A stretch of 64,000 nucleotides of DNA from Colimorpha sp045222295. GTDB taxonomy: Bacteria > Bacteroidota > Bacteroidia > Bacteroidales > P3. The DNA lies in contig JBGUXP010000004.1 of the NCBI GenBank assembly GCA_045222295.1, forward strand, positions 1-64,000, written 5' to 3'. The stretch's first letter is position 1, and each line of letters starts with the position of its first letter. The notes below the pieces were generated by a model that worked only from the letters and a program-made list of their open reading frames with translations, was not told the origin of the DNA and did not search any database. The position numbers and the translations under genes were made by a program. Positions 1 through 6,932 of this stretch are shown piece after piece.

Positions 1-627
1 TTCGGTGACGAAGCGGTTTTGCATCGTCACCAAGAGCTTGTGTAGCATGTACATGGCTTGGTGGATGAGGGTGATGCAGAGATTGGCTATCTCTTCGTCG
101 TTCATCTGCCGTATCTTGTCGGCATAGTCCTTTTTGATTTGCTCGCTGCGGGCATACTGCCGCATCTTCTCGTAGCGGGGATGGAGGTTGCCCCACTGCT
201 GCAGGTTGCGCACCCGCAGGTAGTCCTCGTAGTCGTCGAGCAACTCTTCGAGGCTTGCTTTGGCGACATTGGTGAGCTTGATCTCTGTCTCGCTGGAGGT
301 GGCAGCGGCCTGATTGCCTTCGGCGATGTTCTGTTTGCCGCTGCGAGCGGCTTGCACCATCTGGTCGACGGTGCGGTCGCCCTTGCTCAGATAGTGCTGG
401 GTGAAGTAGTAGGTGATGTCGTAGATGATTTCGGTGACTTGATAGACACGGAGGTGGCGGTAGTGCCCATGCTGTGGGAGGAAGGTGATGGGAGGCTTCT
501 TGGAATTCTGATTACTCTGAGTGTTCGGAGTAATCTGAGTGTTCGGATTACTCGGAGTATTCTGAATATTCTGATTATTCTGAGTAATCTGAGTATTCTG
601 ATTGTTCTGATTATTCGGATTGTTCAT
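1..627 (-). CDS. four-helix-bundle suffix-domain protein (S23/IVP-like), 3' end beyond window
   Basis: The minus frame is open from an ATG at 627 to the left edge, so the gene continues outside the window. After a low-complexity Asn/Gln/Thr N-terminus of about 40 residues, the protein has a globular helical part containing HYRHLRVYQVTEIIYDITYYF, then a conserved SKGDRTVDQMVQAARSGKQN stretch and IAEGNQAA. That pattern is typical of the four-helix-bundle proteins related to 23S rRNA intervening-sequence proteins. The molecular role of this family is not established. The Asn/Gln tract is coded entirely by a 9-bp tandem array (507-623), so the real start could instead be downstream of the array. 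No TAnnTTTG promoter was seen before it; it follows the etfA terminator hairpin. Confidence 0.7.
   Translation of the reverse strand, partial: MNNPNNQNNQNTQITQNNQNIQNTPSNPNTQITPNTQSNQNSKKPPITFLPQHGHYRHLRVYQVTEIIYDITYYFTQHYLSKGDRTVDQMVQAARSGKQNIAEGNQAAATSSETEIKLTNVAKASLEELLDDYEDYLRVRNLQQWGNLHPRYEKMRQYARSEQIKKDYADKIRQMNDEEIANLCITLIHQAMYMLHKLLVTMQNRFVTE
507..623. repeat. 9-bp tandem array, 13 units, inside or before the four-helix gene
   Basis: Thirteen consecutive 9-mers of the form TC(T/G)GA(T/G)T(A/G)(T/C/A), with variation limited to a few positions. The same unit fills the etfB-acd and acd-ridA spacers. Because 9 is a multiple of 3, it reads as a three-residue Asn/Gln/Thr-type repeat in the minus frame. 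Confidence 0.9.
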
Positions 628-643
628 GGGCAGTTGTTTTGAG

Positions 644-677
644 AAAGGGAGGCTGCCGGTGACGGCAGCCTCCCTAA
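644..677 (-). terminator. hairpin after etfA
   Basis: A perfect 12-bp stem (647-658 with 663-674) with a GTGA loop lies 20 bases past the etfA stop. On the minus strand it is followed by only TTTCTC, so the U tract is weak. It probably ends the ridA-acd-etfBA transcript. Confidence 0.65.
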
Positions 678-694
678 AATGATGCAGGAATTGC

Positions 695-1705
695 TTATTT
701 CTGCATGGTCTTTAGCCTCTCCGTGAGCATCGGGACGATCTTGTGGAGGTCGCCGACGATGCCGAGGTCGGCCACTTGGAAGATGGGGGCGAACTTGTCC
801 TTGTTGATGGCGATGATGAGCTCGCTCTCCTCCATGCCGGCGAGGTGCTGGATGGCACCGCTGATGCCGCAAGCCATGTAGAGGGCGGGACGGACGGTCT
901 TACCCGTCTGGCCGACCTGACGGCTGGCATCCATGACGCCGGCGTCGACCATAGCACGGCTGCTGGAGACTTCGCCGCCGAGTTCGTTGGCGAGGGCCTC
1001 GAGCTTGCTGAAGCCGTCCTTGGTGCCGACACCGCGGCCGCCGCTGACGAGCACTTTGGCCTGGCTGATGTCGGTGATGGTCTTCTCTTCCTTGACGGTC
1101 TTGACGAGCTTCACGCGGGCAATCTTCTTCTCATCGAAGGTGACCTTGTAGTCGACGACTTCGCCTTTGCGGCTGGGGTCGGCAGCCATTTTCTGCATGA
1201 CGCCGGGGCGGACGGTGGACATCTGCGGGCGGTTGTTCTTGCAGAGGATGGTGGCCATGAGGTTGCCGCCGAAGGCGGGACGGGTCATGCGGAACTCGTG
1301 GGCCTCGTCGTCGCTGATCTCCAGCTTGGTGGCGTCGGCGGTGAGGCCGGTGCGGTTGCGGGCGGAGACGCGGGGGCCGAGGTCGCGGCCGATGGTGGTG
1401 GCGCCGATGAGCATGATGCTGGGCTTCTGCTCGGTGATGATCTGGGTGATGGCCTCGGTGTAGGGCTCGGTGAGGTAGTCCTTCAGCAGGTCGTGGTCGA
1501 CGACGAGGACCTTGTCGGCACCGTGCTCGATGAGGATGTTGGCGAGGGGCTTGATGTCCTTGCCGAGGAGCATGGCAACGACCTTCTCGTTGTTGGCGTC
1601 GGCGAGCTCGCGAGCCTTACCCAACAGCTCAAGAGCCACATTCTGCAGTTTGCCGTCGCGCTGCTCGGCAAACACGTAAACGTCTTTATATTCTGCTAAG
1701 TTCAT
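695..1705 (-). CDS. etfA: electron transfer flavoprotein subunit alpha
   Basis: EtfA forms the FAD-carrying heterodimer with EtfB and exchanges electrons with the acyl-CoA dehydrogenase encoded upstream. The 336-residue length is normal. The C-terminal FAD domain shows the family signature VSGGRGVGTKDGF, then the RQVGQTGKTVRPALY and CGISGAIQHLAGM segments and INKDKFAPIF. I chose the ATG at 1705 rather than an in-frame TTG at 1714, because the encoded MNLAEYKDVYVFAEQ is the usual N-terminus and it begins 5 bases after the etfB stop. Whether this pair is an electron-bifurcating EtfAB (as in clostridial Bcd complexes) is inferred from its neighbours and is not shown by the sequence alone. Confidence 0.95.
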   Translation of the reverse strand: MNLAEYKDVYVFAEQRDGKLQNVALELLGKARELADANNEKVVAMLLGKDIKPLANILIEHGADKVLVVDHDLLKDYLTEPYTEAITQIITEQKPSIMLIGATTIGRDLGPRVSARNRTGLTADATKLEISDDEAHEFRMTRPAFGGNLMATILCKNNRPQMSTVRPGVMQKMAADPSRKGEVVDYKVTFDEKKIARVKLVKTVKEEKTITDISQAKVLVSGGRGVGTKDGFSKLEALANELGGEVSSSRAMVDAGVMDASRQVGQTGKTVRPALYMACGISGAIQHLAGMEESELIIAINKDKFAPIFQVADLGIVGDLHKIVPMLTERLKTMQK

Positions 1706-1710
1706 GGCAA

Positions 1711-2496
1711 TCAAATAATGTGTTTCTCTTTCAGTTTATTGACGATGAGGTCGACGGCCTCTTCGGGGGTCACCTCGAAGGTCTGGCCGGCGGGCTTGAG
1801 CTGCTTGGGGAACGACTTGAAGACGCTCGTGGGCGAGCCGGCCTTGCCGATGTGCTCTTCGGGCACGTTGATGCGGTCGGCGCCCCACACCTCGACTTCC
1901 TTGTCGAAAGCGGTGACGATGCCGCTGACGGTCATGTAGCGCGGCTGGACGCTGCTGGCCAGAGCGGTGACGACGCAGGGGGCCTGCATCTCGAGCACCT
2001 GGTAGCCGTCCTCGAGCTGTTTCTTAATCGTGAAGGTCTTGGTGGCCTCGTTGTACTGGAGGTCTTCCATGTAGGAGACCTGCGGCAGGTCGAGGTGCTC
2101 GGCAATCTGGGGACCCACCTGTGCGGTGTCGCCGTCGATGGCCTGGCGGCCGGTGATGATGAGGTCGAAGTCCATGGTGCGGAGGGCACCGGCGATGGCG
2201 CTGGAGGTGGCGAGGGTATCGGCGCCGCCGAGCTTGCGGTCGGTGAGCAGGATGGCGCGGTCGACACCCATGGCGAGGGCCTCGCGGAGGATGGCCTCGG
2301 CCTGGGGCAAGCCCATGGTGATGACGGTGACGTGGGCACCGTACTTGTCCTTCAGCTGCAGGGCGTACTCAAGGCCGCCCTTGTCGTCGGGGTTCATAAT
2401 CGAGGGAACGCCCTCGCGGATGAGCGTACCGGTCACGGGGTTGATTTTCACCTCGGTGGTGTCCGGCACTTGCTTTATGCAAACTACAATATTCAT
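1711..2496 (-). CDS. etfB: electron transfer flavoprotein subunit beta
   Basis: This is the 261-residue partner of EtfA. It starts MNIVVCIKQVPDTTEVKI, the classical EtfB N-terminus, and has the ADTLATSSAIAGAL nucleotide-binding segment and the TGRQAIDGDTAQVGPQIAEHL signature in the middle. It lies between acd and etfA in one run. The spacer to acd (2497-2544) is almost entirely a 9-bp tandem array, and the spacer to etfA is 5 bases. Co-transcription and a role with the acyl-CoA dehydrogenase are inferred from this spacing. Confidence 0.95.
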   Translation of the reverse strand: MNIVVCIKQVPDTTEVKINPVTGTLIREGVPSIMNPDDKGGLEYALQLKDKYGAHVTVITMGLPQAEAILREALAMGVDRAILLTDRKLGGADTLATSSAIAGALRTMDFDLIITGRQAIDGDTAQVGPQIAEHLDLPQVSYMEDLQYNEATKTFTIKKQLEDGYQVLEMQAPCVVTALASSVQPRYMTVSGIVTAFDKEVEVWGADRINVPEEHIGKAGSPTSVFKSFPKQLKPAGQTFEVTPEEAVDLIVNKLKEKHII

Positions 2497-2499
2497 TTT

Positions 2500-2544
2500 T
2501 CTGAGTATTCTGATTACTCTGAGTATTCTGAGTATTCTGATTAA
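2500..2544. repeat. 9-bp tandem array filling the etfB-acd spacer
   Basis: Five units of TCTGA(G/T)TA(T/C/A), 45 bp in all, occupy the spacer exactly up to the acd stop codon. Same family as 507-623 and 3690-3734. Confidence 0.9.
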
Positions 2545-3684
2545 TTATTTGAACAACTTACCGGCAATCACCATGCGTTGCACTTCGCTGGTGCCTTCGT
2601 AGATCTCGGTGATTTTGGCGTCGCGCATCATGCGCTCGACGGGGTACTCGCGGGTGTAGCCGTAGCCGCCGTGGAACTGGACGGCCTTGGTGGTCACCTC
2701 CATAGCGGTCTCGGCGCTGAAGAGCTTGGCCATAGCGGCATCGGCGCTGTAGGGGATGCCGTGGTCTTTCTTGTAGTGTGCCGAGCGGCAGAGCAGACGG
2801 GCGGCCTGCACCTTGGTCTCGAGGTCGGCCATCTGGAACTGCGTGTTCTGGAACTGGCTGATGCTGCGGCCGAACTGTTTGCGCTCCTTGGTGTACTTGA
2901 CGGTCTCGTCCATAGCACCTTGGGCGATGCCGAGGGCCTGGCAGGCGATACCGATACGGCCACCGTCGAGGGTCTTCATGGCGAGGCCGAAGCCTTTGCC
3001 CAGCTGACCCAGTTGACGGTCTTTCGGGATGCGGCAATCCTCGAAGATAAGCTCGGTGGTGGCGCTGCCGCGGATACCCATCTTCTTCTCCTTCTTGCCG
3101 ATGCTGAAGCCGGGGTCGGTCTTCTCGACGATGAAGGCGCTGATGCCCTTGGTGCCGAGGCTCTTGTCGGTCATGGCGATGATGATGAACACGTGGGCGT
3201 AGCTGCCGTTGGTGATGAAAATCTTGCTGCCGTTGAGCACCCACTCGTCACCGTCGAGGACAGCGGTGGTCTGCTGACCGGCGGCATCGGTACCGGCGTT
3301 GGGCTCGGTGAGGCCGAAGGCGCCAATCCACTCGCCGCTGGCGAGTTTGGGCAGGTACTTCATCTTCTGCTCCTCGGTGCCGGCCTCAAGGATGGGGGCG
3401 GCGCAGAGGCTGGTGTGGGCGGAGAGGATGACGCCGGTGGTGGCGCAGACGCGGCTGAGCTCCTCGACGGCCATGCCGTACATGACGTTGGTGCCGCCGG
3501 CACCGCCGTACTGCGTGGGGATGGGGATGCCCATCAGGCCGATCTTGGCCATCTTCTCAACGGTCTCCATGGGGAAACGCTCCTCCTCGTCGACTTCGGC
3601 GGCGAGGGGCTTGACCTCCTTCTCTGCAAACTCGCGAATCATTTGCAGGAAGAGTTCTTCTTGTTTGGTGAAGCTAAAATCCAT
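2545..3684 (-). CDS. bcd: short-chain acyl-CoA dehydrogenase, probably butyryl-CoA dehydrogenase
   Basis: A FAD enzyme that interconverts acyl-CoA and 2-enoyl-CoA; with EtfBA next door it probably reduces crotonyl-CoA to butyryl-CoA. At 379 residues it has the normal length. It shows the acyl-CoA dehydrogenase signatures FGLTEPNAGTDA (about 123-134) and QFHGGYGYTREYPVERMMRD near the C-terminus, and the IYEGTSE motif whose first Glu is the catalytic base in short-chain members. Substrate length cannot be fixed from sequence alone. Crt and Hbd are encoded about 20 kb away in a separate operon (23599-25239), which supports the butyrate assignment. Confidence 0.9.
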   Translation of the reverse strand: MDFSFTKQEELFLQMIREFAEKEVKPLAAEVDEEERFPMETVEKMAKIGLMGIPIPTQYGGAGGTNVMYGMAVEELSRVCATTGVILSAHTSLCAAPILEAGTEEQKMKYLPKLASGEWIGAFGLTEPNAGTDAAGQQTTAVLDGDEWVLNGSKIFITNGSYAHVFIIIAMTDKSLGTKGISAFIVEKTDPGFSIGKKEKKMGIRGSATTELIFEDCRIPKDRQLGQLGKGFGLAMKTLDGGRIGIACQALGIAQGAMDETVKYTKERKQFGRSISQFQNTQFQMADLETKVQAARLLCRSAHYKKDHGIPYSADAAMAKLFSAETAMEVTTKAVQFHGGYGYTREYPVERMMRDAKITEIYEGTSEVQRMVIAGKLFK

Positions 3685-3689
3685 ATATT

Positions 3690-3734
3690 TCTGAGTATTC
3701 TGATTAATCTGAGTATTCGGATTATTTTGACTAA
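3690..3734. repeat. 9-bp tandem array filling the acd-ridA spacer
   Basis: Five 9-mers, TCTGAGTAT-like, with the last unit more diverged, again 45 bp, ending at the ridA stop codon. Same family as 507-623 and 2500-2544. Confidence 0.88.
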
Positions 3735-4109
3735 TTACTTGACAGCAATTGTCTCGATTTCCACCAGCACGCCCATGGGGAGGCCCTTCACGGCGAAGGC
3801 GGCGCGGGCGGGGCAGTCGGTGTTGTAATACTTGGCGTAGACCTCGTTCATGGGCTTGAAATACTCCATGTCGGCCAGCAGGCAGGTGCTCTTTACCACA
3901 TCCTGGAAGGTGTAGCCGGCCTCGTCGAGGATGGCCTTGATGTTCTGCATCACCTGTTCGGTTTGGGCGGTGATACCCTCGGGCACCGTCTTGGTGGCGG
4001 GGTTGATGGGAATCTGACCCGAGATGTAAAGCGTGTTGCCTGCCTGAACGGCCTGGCTGTAAGGTCCGATAGCCGCAGGGGCGTTGGGTGTGTTGATGAT
4101 TTTCTTCAT
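3735..4109 (-). CDS. ridA: RidA family reactive imine/enamine deaminase
   Basis: RidA proteins hydrolyse reactive enamines/imines such as 2-aminoacrylate released by PLP enzymes. The 124-residue length fits. The N-terminal APAAIGPYSQAV, the SGQIPINP strand and the CPARAAFAVKGLP motif, whose Arg binds the substrate carboxylate, are all present. It is the first gene after a clear promoter and reads into acd-etfBA through a 45-bp repeat spacer. A direct metabolic link to the acyl-CoA dehydrogenase is not evident; protecting PLP or flavin enzymes would be guesswork. Confidence 0.93.
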   Translation of the reverse strand: MKKIINTPNAPAAIGPYSQAVQAGNTLYISGQIPINPATKTVPEGITAQTEQVMQNIKAILDEAGYTFQDVVKSTCLLADMEYFKPMNEVYAKYYNTDCPARAAFAVKGLPMGVLVEIETIAVK

Positions 4110-4142
4110 GTTATTATAGTTTTAAAATTATTTCTGAGGGTG

Positions 4143-4150
4143 CAAAGTTA
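4143..4150 (-). promoter_or_regulatory. Bacteroidetes -7 element for ridA-acd-etfBA
   Basis: The minus strand reads TAACTTTG followed by CA, matching TAnnTTTG, 34 bases before the ridA ATG. No convincing TTTG -33 box was seen. Confidence 0.7.
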
Positions 4151-4436
4151 CGCATTTTTTTTGGATAATTATTAATTTTCTATAAAAAAATCTCTTCTGT
4201 GTTATCTAGAAATCTTATTTATAGTGTTTTATATGTCCTGATAGAAAAGTTGGACATACCTTCGTTTTCCGTCATTTTTCCGCTCTTTCTAACTGTCTGA
4301 TACTAAGCACCAACTCCGTATCAAGTCCGACTCAACTCCGTACCAACTCCGACCCAAGTCCGACTGGGGTCGGAGATGACACGGTGGAGGTGCGGTGATG
4401 GAATGATGTTCGTCTTTTGTATTCAATTTTTTTTCG
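4151..4436. other. intergenic region between divergent ridA and anmK
   Basis: An AT-rich stretch from 4151 to about 4300, then an 11-bp tandem array (4311-4365) with an inverted partial copy (GGGGTCGGAG) directly after it, then the anmK promoter. I see no convincing ORF or RNA gene here. Confidence 0.6.
4311..4365. repeat. 11-bp tandem array, 5 units
   Basis: Five exact-length 11-mers of the form CAA(C/G)TCCG(T/A)(A/C)(T/C) in a row. It lies upstream of the anmK promoter and does not overlap a supported gene. Confidence 0.9.
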
Positions 4437-4444
4437 TATCTTTG
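4437..4444 (+). promoter_or_regulatory. promoter of anmK
   Basis: TATCTTTG followed by CA matches TAnnTTTG; a TTTG box at 4416-4419 lies 17 bases upstream. The first good ATG follows at 4469. Confidence 0.7.
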
Positions 4445-4468
4445 CATCCGTATTCAAATGGCAATGGA

Positions 4469-5533
4469 ATGAAAATTTTGGGATTGATGTCGGGCACGTC
4501 GCTCGACGGTATCGATTTGGCACTCTGTGATATTGACGAACACGGCTACAGGGTGTTGGCTGCCGAGACAGTGCCCTATCTGGCCGAGTGGAAGCAACGG
4601 CTGTCGACGCTTGAGAAGGCCTCGGCCTACGAGTATGCCCTTGCCAACGTGGAACTTGGACACCTCTTCGGACGGACTATCAACCGTTTCCTTGAGGGCA
4701 AAGAACGTCCCGAGGCTATTGCGTCGCACGGCCATACCATCTTCCACCAACCAAAGCTTCAATTGACTACGCAAATCGGTGACGGTGATGCCATTGCCGC
4801 CGAGACGGGGTTGCCGGTGGTCTCCAATTTCCGCACCCTCGATGTGGCCCTCGGTGGGCAGGGGGCACCGCTGGTACCTATCGGCGACGAACTACTTTTT
4901 GGAAAGTATGACGCCTGCCTCAACCTCGGCGGCATCGCAAACATCTCTTATCGCGCTGACGGCAAGCGTGTTGCCTACGATATTTGCCCCTGTAATATGG
5001 CTCTCAACCGCTTGGCTGCCATGCTGGGCTATCCCTACGACGATGGGGGACGCAATGCCCGTGGCGGAGAGGTCCATACCTGCCTGTTGCACGACTTGGA
5101 TTCGCTGGAGTATTACGCAGAGGAAGGACCTAAATCGCTTGGAAAAGAGTGGTTTGTTGGCCAGTTCTGGCCATTGGTGAAAGGGTTTCTTGGGGTTGTC
5201 CCTTCGCAGTCGCAGGTGCGCGATGCTTTGGCCACTGTCACCTCGCATATCGCCATACAGATAGCGCGAGTGATTGAACGTCAGCAGATAAGGATGTTGC
5301 TCGTTACTGGTGGCGGTGCATGGAACAGCTACCTGCTGGAACTGCTGTCGAAATATCGATCCGAGATTGATATCACAGTGCCAGATGCCTTGATTGTCAA
5401 TTATAAAGAGGCACTTATCTTTGCCTTGCTTGGTTATCTGCGACTTACGGAAAAAGTCAATACTTTGGCCTCTGTCACTGGGGCAAAAATTGACTCGATA
5501 GGTGGAAATATCTCTGGAATAATTAAGAATTAA
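4469..5533 (+). CDS. anmK: anhydro-N-acetylmuramic acid kinase
   Basis: AnmK phosphorylates and opens 1,6-anhydro-MurNAc during cell-wall recycling. The N-terminus MKILGLMSGTSLDGID carries the ATPase-type phosphate loop, and LNLGGIANIS and VTGGGAWN are conserved ASKHA-fold segments. The frame is open from 4376, but the stretch before 4469 contains the promoter, so the ATG at 4469 is the real start and gives a normal 354 residues. The last four codons and the stop are coded by a 7-bp tandem array (5521-5555). Confidence 0.92.
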   Translation: MKILGLMSGTSLDGIDLALCDIDEHGYRVLAAETVPYLAEWKQRLSTLEKASAYEYALANVELGHLFGRTINRFLEGKERPEAIASHGHTIFHQPKLQLTTQIGDGDAIAAETGLPVVSNFRTLDVALGGQGAPLVPIGDELLFGKYDACLNLGGIANISYRADGKRVAYDICPCNMALNRLAAMLGYPYDDGGRNARGGEVHTCLLHDLDSLEYYAEEGPKSLGKEWFVGQFWPLVKGFLGVVPSQSQVRDALATVTSHIAIQIARVIERQQIRMLLVTGGGAWNSYLLELLSKYRSEIDITVPDALIVNYKEALIFALLGYLRLTEKVNTLASVTGAKIDSIGGNISGIIKN

Positions 5534-5555
5534 GAATTGAGAATTAAGAATTAAT
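5521..5555. repeat. 7-bp tandem array at the anmK stop
   Basis: Five 7-mers AATTAAG/AATTGAG/AATTAAT in a row; the array supplies the anmK stop codon at 5531-5533. Confidence 0.85.
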
Positions 5556-5642
5556 TGTTTTGTAATTTACTGATAGTTAGATGTTAAATTTGAACTTTGG
5601 ACTTTGTTCTAAAAAAAATTTGGCCATATCGGAAAAAGTTAG

Positions 5643-5650
5643 TACTTTTG
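5643..5650 (+). promoter_or_regulatory. promoter of the tRNA gene
   Basis: TACTTTTG with a TTTG box at 5619-5622 and exactly 20 bases between them, a near-perfect Bacteroidetes promoter, 35 bases before the tRNA. Confidence 0.8.
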
Positions 5651-5684
5651 CACCCGCTTTTGAGGCGATAGAAAGCCCAGAGAT

Positions 5685-5758
5685 GGCGGGATAGCTCAGC
5701 TGGTTAGAGCGCTGGATTCATAACCCGGAGGTCATCAGTTCAAGTCTGATTCCCGCTA
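5685..5758 (+). tRNA. tRNA-Met (CAT), elongator type
   Basis: Full cloverleaf: acceptor GGCGGGA pairs with TCCCGCT (first pair G-T), D-arm GCTC/GAGC, anticodon loop TTCATAA, T-arm ATCAG-TTCAAGT-CTGAT and discriminator A. CCA is not encoded. The paired first position argues against the initiator tRNA; a CAT tRNA modified to read Ile AUA cannot be ruled out from sequence. Confidence 0.93.
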
Positions 5759-5762
5759 CACG

Positions 5763-5799
5763 AAAAGACATCTGCACTATGTGTGGATGTCTTTTTTTT
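5763..5799 (+). terminator. intrinsic terminator after the tRNA
   Basis: AAAAGACATC pairs with GATGTCTTTT and is followed by a run of T. The meaB frame opens inside this hairpin, which rules out the upstream start for that gene. Confidence 0.85.
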
Positions 5800-5846
5800 A
5801 TGTGCTGGTGGCAATATTTACGTGCGCTCTTCGTTATATCTGTATT

Positions 5847-6932
5847 ATGGACGACAAGCATCTTTATAGCAACTTTGAATATGACTCGGCGCTGAACGTG
5901 ATGGAAGGCATCAAGCAGCCCGAGCAGGTCAGCAATTCATACGTGGAGCGCATGCGTGCCTTGCGCATGAAAGAGCCGACAGTTGAAGAACTGGTGAGTG
6001 GCATCCTGCATGGCGACCGCACACTCCTCAGCCGTGCCATCACCTTGGTGGAGAGTTCCCGATTCGAGCACCAGCGCAAGGCGCAGGAGATCATCGAGCG
6101 CTGTCTGCCCTATAGCGGCAAGAGTGTGCGCCTGGGCATCACCGGTGTGCCCGGTGCCGGCAAGAGCACGGTGATAGAGGCCCTTGGCAAGATGCTTACC
6201 GCCCATAACCACAAGGTGGCCGTGCTGGCTATCGACCCCAGCAGCGAACGCAGCAAGGGCAGTATCCTCGGCGACAAGACCCGCATGGAGGAGCTCAGCG
6301 TGGACCCCAATGCCTTTATTCGTCCCAGCCCCTCGGCGGGCAGCCTTGGCGGTGTGGCGCGCAAGACGCGCGAAATCATCACCCTATGTGAGGCGGCAGG
6401 CTTCGACGTGGTGATAGTGGAGACCGTGGGTGTGGGACAGAGCGAGGTGGCCGCCCACTCGATGGTGGACTTCTTCCTGCTGCTGCAGCTGGCCAACACC
6501 GGCGACGAGCTGCAGGGTATCAAGCGCGGTATCATGGAGATGGCCGACATGATAGCCATCAACAAGTGCGAGCTCGACAAGCAGCGTTCCGAGTTGGCCG
6601 CGGGCCAGTTCCGCAACGCCCTGCACCTCTTCCCGATGCCCGAGAGTGGCTGGATGGTGAAGGTGATGCTCTGCTCGGCCTATACCAAAGAGGGCATCGA
6701 GGAATTGTGGAACTCGGTGATGGAGTATGTCACCTTCACCAAAGGCAACGGCTACTTCTATCAGAAACGCCAGCAGCAGAACCTGCGCATCATGACCGAG
6801 GCCATCGAGAACGGCCTCCGCGAACGCTTCTACGGCACGCCCGGCATCGACGAGCGTATCGAGCAGCTGAGCAAAGAGATTCTCGAAAATAAAATTTCCC
6901 CCTACGCCGCCGCCGACACCCTGCTGGGATGA
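5847..6932 (+). CDS. meaB: MeaB/ArgK-type GTPase for methylmalonyl-CoA mutase
   Basis: A G3E-family metallochaperone GTPase that loads and protects the B12 cofactor of methylmalonyl-CoA mutase. The protein has Walker A GVPGAGKST (about 100-108), followed by AIDPSSERSKGSILGDKTRM, the VETVGVGQSE switch and the NKCELD guanine-specificity segment (NKxD-like). The frame opens at 5781 within the tRNA terminator, so I use the ATG at 5847 (361 residues). The stop overlaps the hemW start by 4 bases (ATGA). The mutase itself is not in the window; a methylmalonyl-CoA/propionate route is inferred. Confidence 0.93.
   Translation: MDDKHLYSNFEYDSALNVMEGIKQPEQVSNSYVERMRALRMKEPTVEELVSGILHGDRTLLSRAITLVESSRFEHQRKAQEIIERCLPYSGKSVRLGITGVPGAGKSTVIEALGKMLTAHNHKVAVLAIDPSSERSKGSILGDKTRMEELSVDPNAFIRPSPSAGSLGGVARKTREIITLCEAAGFDVVIVETVGVGQSEVAAHSMVDFFLLLQLANTGDELQGIKRGIMEMADMIAINKCELDKQRSELAAGQFRNALHLFPMPESGWMVKVMLCSAYTKEGIEELWNSVMEYVTFTKGNGYFYQKRQQQNLRIMTEAIENGLRERFYGTPGIDERIEQLSKEILENKISPYAAADTLLG

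Noticed and set aside
58..642. 194-codon plus-strand frame
   Set aside because: Its Leu/Ile/Arg repeats are the complement of the 9-bp array; the minus frame encodes a recognisable four-helix protein.
743..1699. 318-codon plus-strand frame (with similar ones over etfB and acd)
   Set aside because: Shadows of etfA, etfB and acd, which show clear family motifs on the minus strand.
507..3734. CRISPR array
   Set aside because: The repeated units are 9 bp without spacers; none of the arrays in the window has the 25-40-bp repeat/spacer layout.
5781..5846. Upstream extension of meaB
   Set aside because: This part is the T-rich terminator after the tRNA; the start at 5847 matches the family.
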